This document shows, piece by piece, positions 1-9,301 of a stretch of 23,397 nt of DNA. Source of the stretch: Corallochytrium limacisporum. Taxonomy: Eukaryota > Opisthokonta. The notes under the pieces are model-generated. The model was not told the DNA's origin. It ran no database searches and saw only the letters and a list, made by a program, of their open reading frames with translations. The stretch lies in the NCBI GenBank assembly GCA_002811645.1, contig PDIP01000016.1, positions 176,782-200,178 of the forward strand, written 5' to 3'. How positions within the stretch are numbered: position 1 is the stretch's first letter; each line of letters starts with the position of its first letter. The position numbers were made by a program, and so were the translations under genes.

Positions 1-22
1 ACACACACACACACACACACAC
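1..22. repeat. (AC)n microsatellite at window edge
   Basis: The first 22 bases are eleven AC dinucleotides, cut by the window start, so the true length is unknown. Its edge position could mean that an assembly broke here. Confidence 0.9.
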
Positions 23-390
23 GCAAACCGAGAGACGCGGGGACGGAGAGGAGAGATGGTCTAAGGTGGTAGTACGGCATAACCCCATCACTTTCTTCCT
101 CCGGTGTCCGCTCCTCCCCCCTTTTCTCCCCCGGAGAAAGAGGGCGAGCAGCGGGAGTGGGGGGGGGGAGAGGGGGGCAGGTTCCCCTCTCTCACACACA
201 CTCTTTTTTTTCTTCGCCCTCTTGGGAAGGCGTGCTTGGAGCATGGCCCCATCGTCCTCCTTTCTATATTTCCCGTCTCTCTCTCTCTCTCGTTCCTTTC
301 CGTGTTGTTTCCAAGTCTCTTCTTTTATTCCTTACGATCACTAGTCTGTTATATTCTTGGCATGTGTGGTACGTGTGTTTTGTGGGAATC

Positions 391-492
391 CTTGGCCAAG
401 ATAAAAGGAGAAAGGGCTGGTCCACCTTGGCCAAGTATCTTGCGTGACTTGTTTTCCTTGGCCAAGAATCATACGCAATTTCCTTGGCCAAG
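391..492. repeat. Four copies of the palindrome CTTGGCCAAG
   Basis: The 10-bp perfect palindrome CTTGGCCAAG occurs at 391-400, 426-435, 457-466 and 483-492. Each copy is followed by A or T. Three copies are preceded by a further C, and so is the first if the C at 390 is counted. Start-to-start spacing shrinks from 35 to 31 to 26 bp. The sequences between copies are unrelated, so this is a set of discrete sites and not a simple tandem duplication. It could be a binding-site cluster for a dimeric factor. No known regulator is assigned. Confidence 0.7.
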
Positions 493-1093
493 AAAAAATC
501 CCCATCTGTTTTGCCCTGTTTGCCGTTTGGTGGGAAGGTAATCGTTCGCATTCATCAGTCTTTAACACCTCCCGCCGGATCAGCCACGCAGTACCCACCC
601 GAGCAAACGAAGCCTTCTCTCTCCCACTTTTATCTCCGCATCCTCGGCCCACTTCCCTTGCAATTCATAATCGGACCTTGGACCCATTTGGACGTGAGGC
701 AAAGAGCCGAAAAAAAACGAAAAGAGAGATAGACTTACAATTGTGCCAGAGAAGCAATTCGCAGGCCAAACTAAGCGAAGTGCTGGAATGATTTGGTAAA
801 AAAAAAGAAATTAAGCCCTTTCCGAGGTCTTCTCTCTGCAAGCAAAACTCGAACCAGGGAACATTTCTTACGGAGTCGAGTGCCGAGTGCGGGTGGTCAG
901 CATTTCGGCGAGGAGGACGATGAGAAGCAGGAGGCGCAGGCGCGACACGCTGACTGGCTGCGGTCGCTGGCTGCAACCCAGCTCGGCAGTTGCGTTTGTG
1001 CATGATCTTTCTTGCCCTTTATCGTGGTCCAGTTATCTCTGTCCCTAGTGTGCCTTGGTTCGGCTTTTGTGCATACATAAGCTTTGCCCGCCG

Positions 1094-1110
1094 CCCCCCC
1101 CCCCCCCCCC
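1094..1110. repeat. Poly-C tract (C17)
   Basis: Seventeen consecutive C residues lie in non-coding sequence. The opposite strand is an unbroken G17 tract able to form G-quadruplex structures. Length may be unreliable in sequencing. Confidence 0.9.
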
Positions 1111-1400
1111 ACATCTTCCTCTTCGTCTCAAAATGGTTTGCGTGCCGGCATCGTCCATCGGTCAGCTGACGACGTTAACAGGGGCAACGCGGGTAAACTC
1201 CGAGAGGAGAAAAAGGGGAGGGGTTAACGGGTGAGGGGGCGAGAGATAGCAAGAGGCGACAGAGCGAGCGAACGAGTTAGCGAGTTACAGGGAGTGAGAG
1301 AGTAATGAGCGTGTGATGCACATTTGATGGAAAGGTATGGTAGGGATCGCTAAGGTGATTCGGTGTGATGATGACAAGTGCATGGATAAGACATGCAGGC

Positions 1401-1513
1401 TGTGATGTGTTCAGCATCATATTGGTTGAACTGTGATGTTTCCAGCATCCCTATGGCTGTGCTGTAATGTGTTCAGCATCATAGTGGGTGAATAGTGATG
1501 TGTTCAGCATCAT
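1401..1513. repeat. 31-bp tandem repeat with a hairpin in each unit
   Basis: Four 20-bp cores related to GTGATGTGTTCAGCATCAT start at 1401, 1432, 1463 and 1494, an exact 31-bp period. Each core has short inverted arms, TGATG and CATCA, around a 7-nt loop. The second copy (CATCC) and third copy (TAATG) each have one arm mismatch. The 11-bp joints between cores are looser but share a GGTTGAA-like theme. Degenerate copies may extend the array to about 1364 and 1550. No open frame runs through it, so it reads as a non-coding minisatellite. Confidence 0.8.
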
Positions 1514-2679
1514 CTAACGGTGGCTTTAATATGATATGTCTGGCATGCGCGGGTTGATAATTTTTTTCCGGAGAGGCGGCGGACCTGTGCCAATACGTCT
1601 GCTGTGGAAGTGGTTCTAGGCCACGGTCTATGGAACCGGGATGAGCACGGAGGGAGATCCAAAGCTAAGTGTGGCGAAGAATTTTCCCACAGAGAGCTGA
1701 TTGAATTTTACCATGGATGAAAACTCCGGTTATGTGTGCTCACGCACGTCCGCTGAAGAGGCAGAGGATGGTCTTCAGAACGCAAAACCACTGGATCGAT
1801 ACCAAAAGGAGAACATGGTGCATGCATGTTGATCCCGGTAGTGCAATCGCTTCCACAACCCGTAGCAATCAGTTTCAACGATTTGAAACACAAAAGGCAG
1901 GTTCAACGCGAGTGTCTTGTTCCATGACCCTCGTCACAGACACATCGTCCTGTTTGTCATGGAGGGTATGCCAAGAACTCTCGTTCACGATGTTTCGTAG
2001 GTATCCCGTCCATGGAACTCTGTGAATTCCCCTGTACCATGTACAGCTTCTCAAATCGATCGGAGAAGGCAGCGACGCGGTGATGCTGGTGCGCGGGCGG
2101 GTAGTCCTTGTTGAATGTTCAGAAGACAATCCAATTGGAGAGAATGGGCCCGTACCAGCTCACTGCTGTTGATCAGCCAGTGGGAGGCCTGATGTACTCA
2201 ACTGGCAGAACCATATTATTCATCTTGTGCCATCTGTTCATCCTCCATTTGGCCTTCACACTTGTCCACTGCTGGTGGTTTCATTGGAGGCCTCCATCAT
2301 TTGCGCTCAAATGACCCCATTCCCAAGCAGTGTGGAGAAGAGCGAGCGACGGCCAGAGTCGTAATAGTATCTGAAGCTCGCCGCACCAAAGATTCCGTGG
2401 GTCCTCGAACAGCTGACCATCTGTTCTACGATTGTCCCAACGGACAATGTGGTATCGGCGATAACATTGTTGTTTTATGTCGTCTTACTGATGCGCACAA
2501 CCCGTCCGTAAGCGGTAGGTGACGCCCCACTGAGGGTTCATCCGGCACCACCCCACTACATTTGAATAGCCTCGTCGGGCATGGTATCTCTTCCAGCTCC
2601 ACCATGGTAAGGATGAACCGGTGAGAGCTACTTTTGGTGTCTGCTGATCTAGTAAGATCATCCCCGTCGCTCTTTCGGG

Positions 2680-2838
2680 ATGTCTGAGGTAAGTACGCCG
2701 CTATTGATGTCTTCCTCTGCTGAGCAACAAATTGATGAGGTTTGCTGCCTTATGAGTACGGTGCTTTGTGAGCCTCAATTGGATCCTGTTCTAGTTGTTT
2801 TAATTAAAGCCTTGCTGATTCGGGTGTTCCGCACATAA
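2680..2838 (+). CDS. Possible 52-aa small ORF, unrecognised
   Basis: An ATG at 2680 opens a 52-codon frame ending in TAA at 2836-2838, with in-frame TAG and TAA 27-33 nt upstream, so this is the first Met. A second ATG lies at codon 10. The predicted peptide has a polar, acidic N-terminal half and a hydrophobic C-terminal segment (LDPVLVVLIKALLIRVF). That segment could be an amphipathic helix or a short membrane segment. No family is recognised. A strong donor-like GAG|GTAAGT lies three codons into the frame (2686-2694), so the sequence might instead be the start of an intron. An ORF of this length is expected by chance, so confidence is low. Confidence 0.15.
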   Translation: MSEVSTPLLMSSSAEQQIDEVCCLMSTVLCEPQLDPVLVVLIKALLIRVFRT

Positions 2839-5646
2839 AGAAGAGACGAGAGGAGCGTTCGTTCGTGGTTCTTTCTCACTGCCCGTTTGGTCATATCCAC
2901 TACTCTGTCCATCAATGGCAGGCAATTGAGAGCCACGCGATGCCGTGTGTAGCAGTACGCCCAGAGGAATTTTCCGCAACGCTTTGCTATCGCTCAAGTG
3001 CGGGCTGCCGCTTCGTAAGTCTCGAAGCGTACCCAGTGCTCGAAGAGCTTTGGCTTTCCCCCCTCCCGACGCCCCTGCGTTTTTTTTTTTGTTGCAATAC
3101 CCTTCCTTGGGAAAGGGAGAAGGCCGGTAAAAGGAAGGGAGGGGGGGGACTCGACCACACTCGCGTGTATCAGTAGCCATGGAGGCCCGGCATTGGACAG
3201 CCCTTCAAAACATACTGGTAACTTATGGTTCTGTTTTCCCTTGCGCGCGGTTGTTACCAGAGATTTTCTTTTATCTTTTCTTGTTGTTGGGTGTGTGTGT
3301 GTGCTCTTCTTTTGCTGGGTTCAGTTGGTACTCTGACCGTACTTTCGCCAGGGGCTCCAAATTACTAAGGCCTACGGTGTTGGTGGGGTGGGGGGGAGCG
3401 ACTGGAATTCCCTATAGTAAAACAAGGGAATGTTTTCAGGGGCGAACGAAAGAAGCCCAACGAATTCTTCCTCGTTTCCCTGCCAAGCGCGGCCTGCGCA
3501 CAAAACGGGGATCCGTGTCTGAGATCGAGGAAGGGTCAAAGTATGTCAAAACAGGTGGATGCGCCCATGTTGAGAAAGCGACTAATGAAGCGCTAAGACA
3601 GATGTGACTGGATGCCCGGAAACGGGCGAGATCAGGACTCACGCTCTGAAACCAATGAACCTGTTCGCGCACTGTTCAGTATTGAAATCTGGTCGCCATC
3701 CTGGGGGAGGCGCCAAGGGTTGCGGGGCGCTGACCATACCGGGGCCTTGCCAATCAAATCGTCGACGGAGAATATATTCCATTGATCCCTGCTGGAGAGT
3801 GCGAAACCGTTCGAGGTTTATGTGTCCGGAGAGTTTGGCCAGAAAATCCCAAACCCACCATGGCGCCTTCACCGGCTCCCGCTGCCCTCTCCAATATGGC
3901 TTAGCACCAGCGGGACTCCCGGGGCCGAATTAGAATTTTAGGCGGTGTGCAACGTTGGGAGAGGGGGGCGGGTGCAAATGGCAGCGGGTGAAGACCAAAA
4001 TCGGTCACTGGCTCTCCCACCCTCCCGGAAAAGGGGAATCCACCCTGCACACGTCGTTCACTTCCTCGGTTTTGAGTTCCGTGTGGCGGCGGTTGCCTTG
4101 CCAGCTGTGTGCCTCTTTGGTCCCAGAACCGAGGTGTTACATTAGACCTCCAGGTGAAAAGAAGTACACAGACTTCATCATCAATAGGCTTACGAGATCC
4201 GAACGATTCACCCTTGGTGATGCGAATGGTGATTCTGAGCTTACTTGGTCCTCTCTGGGCTCGGAGCCTCGAATACCAAATCCGCACACAGCATGTCCAA
4301 GCCGAATAACCGGCGTATCCCTGGTATCCCAATTGACTCTGGAACTGGCTTGTGGCATCGCTCGTCTTGTACATGGGTATGAAGTCTAGCCTCAATGTTT
4401 GCAGCCAGCCACTTCCATCACCGTCGTAGACTTCAACGCCCTCTGCAGCCTGACAGCGGGCTCCTCTTGGGTACGGGTGTGGCTTTCCTTTGCAGGCTCT
4501 ACACATTCTGCTTCATCAACGATTTTGCTCTTGCGATCCCCAATGAAGGCTATGCACGGTCAATCCTTCCTCTGTATGCAATCATAGATGCGATGATTAC
4601 CTGTTGATGTTAGTTCCAGTAGTCAAAATGGCCGGTATCGAAAGATGACTTGTGGTTGATTTGCCAGCGGGACTGCTGAACGCGGCTGGTGGATGCGAAG
4701 ACGATGCCGCGACTCTGCAGGCGACACGAAACCAGAACCCGCGATTTCTTTTTGCCTCTTGGTGCCCGGTCAATTGCTCGTAGCGTCCGCAAAGAAAAAG
4801 ACATCGTACACCGATAGCACCGGTGGGCCCTTTGTGTACGAAGTTGTTTCTATTCTTGTCTCCACTCAGAGGTACCATCCAAGTAGACACACAGCAACAG
4901 GAGGTGAACACACGGGACCGCCGTGGCACCAAGCACACCCGACTCCACTCTTTTTCGTCGTGCTGGTTCGTTTGGTAGCGTTCAGCCGCGCTTTGCACTG
5001 CCCTCGCGAGCCCGGTCGGTTTTTCGCAGTTAGTTCCCCCGGACTCTGGGGGGTGGTCCTTGGAACAAGAAAAAAAGGAAAAAGAAATAATGGAAAAAAA
5101 AAATATTGGGAAGCAGCCTGGGACCGAGCGGCTGGGCCGCGAGGAGAGTTTCTTCGAAGACGGCCGTCCAATCCAAACACCGCAGGGGCCGGGTTGGGGG
5201 GGGGGGGGCTGCTTTCGACGGCAACGAGAGAGAGGGGGCGCCCACCCCTCGAAATCCCGGCGACATTTGGCAGTGTGCACCGGCGGTCAACCGGACTGGG
5301 GATTCTTTCAGGTTCCGTTGTCTTGCTTCTTGTGGACTGCCTATCGTTTCACATCTGTGTGTGAAGTTTAGTTTGCTGTTTGTTGGCATGTATGTGTTTC
5401 TAGGTCTTCTTTGCGTTTTGACCTTCCCAGACGTTGCTACCCATGCTGCTGGTTAGTGTATCTAAGGGATCCCGCCCGGGTATTCCAGCCATGCCAGTCT
5501 AAGTATTCAGGATAGGATGCATGCATGGTCTGTATCAATTGCGTGAGGATAAGTCTGAAACAAAGACCGAAGAAAGTGACCACACTAGGACTTAGGGTAG
5601 AGTGATTTATACTATAGCATCCACCAATAGGAAGCAACCGACAACA

Positions 5647-6618
5647 ATGACTGCCGGCGCTGCTGGTGATAATCCGGAGGTCGAAACCTCCGCACCCATG
5701 AATGGGCAGGCTCCATCTCCCCCATTTGAGAGCCCGGGCAAGCCATTCGCGCATCCGCATAGCCACGATGATGTGCTTGAAGCAGCGGATTATCTCAAGT
5801 CGAAGGTCCAGGGGTTCGTCCCCCAACTGGGTGTCGTCCTGGGTAGTGGACTGGGCCCCTTTGCCGAACAGATCCGCGACCCCATCCGCATCGAGTACAA
5901 AGACATTCCGCACTACCCAGTGTCTACGGTACTGGGTCACCAGGGTCAGTGCATTTTTGGCTACATTGGCGAGACCCGGGTCATGTGCTACAAGGGCCGC
6001 AGTCACTACTACGAAGGCTACGACATGTCCCAACTGGCCCTACCGGTACGTGTCATGAAACAGATGGGTGTGCAGATCTTGCTGGTGACCAATGCTTCGG
6101 GTGCTTTGAATCCGAACTACGCTGCCGGAGACATCATCCGAATCAGCGACCACCTTAATCTGCCGGGCATGATGGGAGTGAACCCGTTGATCGGTAAGCA
6201 CGACCCGCAGTGGGGCGCTCGTTTCGTGAACACAACCGAGGCCTACAATAAACACTTGGGCGGAATCATGGACGAATGTGCAAAGGAATGCGAAATTACG
6301 GACATCTACCGTACGGGAGGGGTCTACTGCTATCTCACCGGTCCAACGTATGAGAGCCGGGCCGAGGCCAGGCTGCTGCGTGGTTTTGGGGGCGACTGCG
6401 TGGGCATGAGCACTGTGCCCGAAGTGATCGTCGCGCACCAGTCAGGTATCCGTGTTGTGACGCTCAGTCTGGCAACTAACGAAGTGCAACACGATGAAAA
6501 CGATAACTCACCAGAGGTGACCCACCAAGACGTGATCAAGATGGGCGAGGAGCGGAGCCATGTAATGATGAGGTTAGTGGAGCGCTTTGTTCACAAGGCT
6601 GGCGCGGAGATGGTATGA
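5647..6618 (+). CDS. PNP: Purine nucleoside phosphorylase (trimeric class)
   Basis: The 323-aa product is predicted to catalyse phosphorolysis of purine nucleosides (inosine and guanosine type) to free base and ribose-1-phosphate, in cytosolic purine salvage. Family landmarks appear in order: phosphate-loop GSGLG at 66-70, GRSHYYEGY at 117-125 (phosphate/ribose Arg and His), VTNASGALNP at 147-156, INLPG-type HLNLPG at 169-174, GPTYES at 232-237 with the purine-site Glu236, GMSTVPEV at 253-260, and SLATNEV with base-binding Asn278. His293 matches the ribose-5'-OH histidine of the human enzyme. The frame is open upstream to a GTG, but the first ATG (5647, A at -3) is used. The N-terminus is about 30 residues longer than in human PNP and looks disordered. 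The gene converges on the SDR gene with a 163-bp gap. Confidence 0.96.
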   Translation: MTAGAAGDNPEVETSAPMNGQAPSPPFESPGKPFAHPHSHDDVLEAADYLKSKVQGFVPQLGVVLGSGLGPFAEQIRDPIRIEYKDIPHYPVSTVLGHQGQCIFGYIGETRVMCYKGRSHYYEGYDMSQLALPVRVMKQMGVQILLVTNASGALNPNYAAGDIIRISDHLNLPGMMGVNPLIGKHDPQWGARFVNTTEAYNKHLGGIMDECAKECEITDIYRTGGVYCYLTGPTYESRAEARLLRGFGGDCVGMSTVPEVIVAHQSGIRVVTLSLATNEVQHDENDNSPEVTHQDVIKMGEERSHVMMRLVERFVHKAGAEMV

Positions 6619-6724
6619 AGTTTACCACATGAATCAGCGCTGAGAGAATCGCAAGGTTGCCAATAATGGACATTCCGAACTAAGGTATTGTATTTCATTA
6701 GCCAAAGGTAATGGTAAGTGTTTG

Positions 6725-6730
6725 AATAAA
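6725..6730 (+). terminator. AATAAA polyadenylation signal for PNP
   Basis: A canonical AATAAA lies 107 nt beyond the PNP stop. It is only about 50 bp before the stop codon of the convergent SDR gene, so the two 3' UTRs probably overlap. Confidence 0.5.
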
Positions 6731-6781
6731 CAGTCAGAGACAGACATAGCCGTACGCGCACGACGTCATGACGCCAATTCT

Positions 6782-8344
6782 TTACAGTTCATCGCTGCCG
6801 TGGGGAGCAGCATGATATGGTGCGCTCTGCGCCTGATATACCTGCAAGAGGAACGCGATGCCAAGTCCCAACGCAGACCCAAGCACGGCAGTGAGCAGGT
6901 ATAGTCCCCAAATAATCACAATGCCAGGTTTACCTGTGTTGAACCAGTGCCGACGTTCACAGTAACCGAGGATCTGTGGCAAGATTTCAGCGGAGAAAGG
7001 TGTGACCCGCTTCAATATTAACGCCTTCTCAGAGTGGTCTTTCTTCTCATTCTGAAGGTCTTCATTTGTCACATACGGTCGTGGCCTGCTAAATCGACAG
7101 ACCCAACTCACTGACACAGGCGGGTCGAAGCGCAAGATCGGCCCACCCATATACTGGATCTGTTCAAGAATGTGCATCCACGTCAGGGCCTTGCGTGTCG
7201 TCCACGCCGGGTTGATCGCAACATTACTGTAGCCCAGTCCAGATGCTAGAGAGCACAACACTTTCGTTGCACTTGCCAGCTCGCCAGGCACAGCATGGAT
7301 GGTAACGCTTTGGGCCGATGATGTCGTGGCCGCCTTTACACCGGCTAAGATCAGTCCATCAATTGCGTCCTGGACGGCGCAAAAGAAGACCTGATCTCCA
7401 GTTTCGCCATGTCGTCCCTGACCATCACTGTTTCCGTACATAGACGGTTGTACCAGGAGCCAATCAAAGAGTCCGGCCTCCAGACGCTTGACCAGGAAGC
7501 GTACTGTCTGTTCTTCGCCCATACCCATAATAGTGCCAGTGCGTACAACCGTCGCGGACTGGAGTGACGAGTTCAGCAGCCGATCTTCGGCTTGGATGAG
7601 CATGCTGTGGCAGAAATCAACCGCCACTCTGCCACTGCATTCCATTTGGGACACATCAATCCTTGCATCTGCTGCTGCAAAACATCTCCGTTCAATTTCA
7701 AAGGAATTCGTTTCGGGCTCCAGTACTGGTACTGGCGAAACGCCATCCAAGGTCCTCAGCACGTCCAAACTGGACAACATTACCATGTGCCCCACCCCGT
7801 TGTGCTTACACGCCTCGATCAAATCTTCTGTGCTCAAAAGTACCGCCCGCTCCGTCTCTCTGCGGTCCATTTGCGCGCTGAATGTCTTGCAGTCTTGGTT
7901 TGGGTGCAGGACGACGACCTGGTTACCACTGCGACCCCGCATTGCGGCCCGGAAGACCGGATCGAGTTCTGATTGACCGAATCCCAATTTTGCTCGCAGG
8001 TACGTGTACCGCACAGCATCCTCGGCCTTTGTACCCAACAGCCGTGGAGGATCCATCTCCACATCGAAAGCCACTACCTTACCGGCCTTGTGGTTCAGCA
8101 GAACACTGCAGATCATGCGACCCATGTAAGAAGAGCCCTCGCTCACCACAAACGCCAGCTCCGGCAGAGCCTTGAGCACCTTTGGATCACTCAGAGAAAA
8201 GCCGAAATGTTTTAATACAATTTCATGCTCTTCCTGGCAATCTCCAAGTTCCAGCTTAGGTAAATCTTCCGGGAACAATTGATCGCGTTGCTCCCCGTTC
8301 AATGGTCCACGACCCTTGGCCGGAGACTCTGCTTTCATTGGCAT
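6782..8344 (-). CDS. Degenerate 3-beta-HSD-like SDR, tail-anchored, ends in SDEL
   Basis: The 520-aa protein has the layout of extended SDRs of the 3-beta-hydroxysteroid dehydrogenase / SDR42E type. A Rossmann start lies at 65-83, the nucleotide-selecting acid is Asp94 (VVAFDVEMDP), the SS strand is MLSSLDVL at 188-195, and VVRTGTIMGMGEE at 266-278 stands for the usual RP..IYGPGD. A C-terminal membrane span is at about 474-500. Key residues are lost: TGxxGxxG reads SEGSSYMG (68-75), and the YxxxK positions, counted back from the conserved AE (252-253), are Cys245 and Leu249. Catalysis by the normal mechanism is therefore unlikely. The last residues after the span are GSDEL, resembling a KDEL-type retrieval signal. 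About 60 N-terminal residues precede the fold. ATG is at 8344, with a second Met two codons on. The promoter is shared divergently with the PX-SNARE gene. Confidence 0.85.
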   Translation of the reverse strand: MPMKAESPAKGRGPLNGEQRDQLFPEDLPKLELGDCQEEHEIVLKHFGFSLSDPKVLKALPELAFVVSEGSSYMGRMICSVLLNHKAGKVVAFDVEMDPPRLLGTKAEDAVRYTYLRAKLGFGQSELDPVFRAAMRGRSGNQVVVLHPNQDCKTFSAQMDRRETERAVLLSTEDLIEACKHNGVGHMVMLSSLDVLRTLDGVSPVPVLEPETNSFEIERRCFAAADARIDVSQMECSGRVAVDFCHSMLIQAEDRLLNSSLQSATVVRTGTIMGMGEEQTVRFLVKRLEAGLFDWLLVQPSMYGNSDGQGRHGETGDQVFFCAVQDAIDGLILAGVKAATTSSAQSVTIHAVPGELASATKVLCSLASGLGYSNVAINPAWTTRKALTWMHILEQIQYMGGPILRFDPPVSVSWVCRFSRPRPYVTNEDLQNEKKDHSEKALILKRVTPFSAEILPQILGYCERRHWFNTGKPGIVIIWGLYLLTAVLGSALGLGIAFLLQVYQAQSAPYHAAPHGSDEL

Positions 8345-8599
8345 GTTTTTCTATGTCTCGGTGATTTCCTCGTATCCGTTACCCCCAGCTCACTGATCAC
8401 ATAGTATTACAAAGTAGTTATCGGATCCAGACCACACGGCGTGAGAAGCCGGTCAGAAACCTCCACATAGCTCTGCGGGTCTCGTCTCTGAAATAGGGCG
8501 CCCGTCCTCCCAACGAGTCGTCCGGACTCGGTCGGTTTCCACAGTGAGACGCGGGGCACTAAGGAGAGCGAGAGGGAGACTCCGAAGAAAAAGCCAGCT

Positions 8600-8628
8600 A
8601 TTGGCTCCGGCCCGTCCCCATAGCCAAT
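8600..8628. promoter_or_regulatory. Inverted pair of CCAAT boxes
   Basis: ATTGGCT at 8600-8606 and AGCCAAT at 8622-8628 form a perfect 7-bp inverted repeat with a 15-bp GC-rich spacer. In eukaryotes CCAAT is the NF-Y/HAP site and is frequent in bidirectional promoters. The pair lies about 255 bp from the SDR ATG and 675 bp from the PX-SNARE ATG. Confidence 0.45.
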
Positions 8629-8913
8629 CTATCGAATTGTTGACCAACCTCCTATGCAAATCCCCTCCGCGACAAGAATCTAATCCGTGTCGGTTCCCAG
8701 TCAGTAGTGTGATGCCATGGGTTCAAAAAAATCAAAGGCGAGGCCTATAGAAAAGCGAAGCCAAATTCTTCCAACCCTTGCCTCAGTACATCAACTACCA
8801 ATTCGCGCAGAGACCAGGGGGATTCGCATATCACCAACTCAGGGGACCCTTGGACCGCTGAAAGAGGAGGGTTTCCCATATAGAGAGCCACGTCGGTGGT
8901 GGGAATCCCCCCC

Positions 8914-8933
8914 GGGGGTGGGGTTGGGGAGGG
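8914..8933 (+). promoter_or_regulatory. G-quadruplex motif
   Basis: Four G-tracts (G5, G4, G4, G3) are separated by loops of T, TT and A, which fits the strict G3+N1-7 quadruplex pattern with very short loops. It follows directly after a C7 tract. It sits in the divergent promoter region, about 370 bp upstream of the PX-SNARE start. Confidence 0.6.
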
Positions 8934-9301
8934 CAGATCCAGCCTGGATAGTCGACTGCTCTGCCGTGGCCCGGGGAAAACAGCCAAGTCCGCTTCGAGC
9001 TGAATACTTGGCAGGCGCATTTTAGTTGCGGTGAATGAGTGTGAAACGACTCTAAAGTTGGCTTATGTGTCACGAATGACAAACTATTTGAGAATGGAGT
9101 GCAAGACGAATGAATGAAAATGCTATTTGTCGTCGGGAGCATAGTTCACGGGACAGTAGCCATTCGCATCTTAAACAAAGAAAAAGGCATACGAAGTACA
9201 GGGACAGTCTTGCGATGTATATGAATTCGTGAAAGTAGGCACGTGACACAGACTTTGGGTGAAAATTAGATCTGTCATCCACTTATATACCTGAAGCAAC
9301 C

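Larger units (their letters stand above)
1..5646. other. Gene-free region upstream of PNP
   Basis: No open frame here resembles a known family. Several long frames exist (for example around 3179-3607, 3901-4506 and 4597-5364), but they overlap frames of similar length on the other strand. They also read through homopolymers and microsatellites, as expected of chance frames. The stretch is rich in simple sequence: (AC)n at 1-22, a G run at 159-168, (TC)n at 275-291, C17 at 1094-1110, T11 at 3080-3090, a TG repeat near 3290-3302 and G13 at 5196-5208. Two ordered repeats are listed separately. The part next to 5647 must hold the PNP promoter, but no clear TATA element was seen. A multi-exon gene with short exons cannot be excluded by eye. 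Confidence 0.6.
8345..9301. promoter_or_regulatory. Divergent intergenic region, SDR / PX-SNARE
   Basis: This 957-bp stretch separates two divergent starts and must hold both promoters. Visible elements are an inverted CCAAT pair (8600-8628) and a G-quadruplex motif (8914-8933). The frames that cross it (for example from the ATG at 8717) run in overlapping opposite orientations and match no family. Confidence 0.6.

Noticed and set aside
840-870. CTCGAACC on the plus strand considered as a reverse-strand tRNA B-box
   Set aside because: The rest of the B-box consensus and a cloverleaf could not be found. No tRNA is supported anywhere in the window.
1364-1550. Regular repeats with palindromic arms considered as a CRISPR array
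   Set aside because: The joints are only 11 bp and are related to one another, there are no cas genes, and the surrounding genes are eukaryotic. It is a minisatellite.
2032-2046. CTGTAC-CAT-GTACAG inverted repeat, and a 12-bp palindrome TGGAGGCCTCCA at 2285-2296
   Set aside because: Single short palindromes are expected by chance in 23 kb and nothing links them to a feature.
3179-3607. 142-codon plus-strand frame with an ATG in a GCCATGG context and a hydrophobic segment
   Set aside because: The hydrophobic part comes from a TG microsatellite and T-rich DNA, the rest matches no family, and an opposite-strand frame overlaps it. Kept as a possibility only if transcripts support it.
3901-4506. 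201-codon minus-strand frame overlapping a 144-codon plus-strand frame
   Set aside because: Frames of similar length on both strands, an in-frame stop two codons before the first Met, and no recognisable motif. Most likely chance.
4597-5364. Two long opposite-strand frames (227 and 223 codons) just upstream of PNP
   Set aside because: They overlap almost fully, read through A-rich and G13 tracts, and have low-complexity composition. Although a minus-strand gene is expected here from the alternation, neither looks like protein.
8717-9025. 102-codon frame starting MGSKKSK, recalling an N-myristoylated Src-type start
   Set aside because: Only the first seven residues resemble it. No SH3, SH2 or kinase sequence follows, and the frame crosses the G-quadruplex tract.
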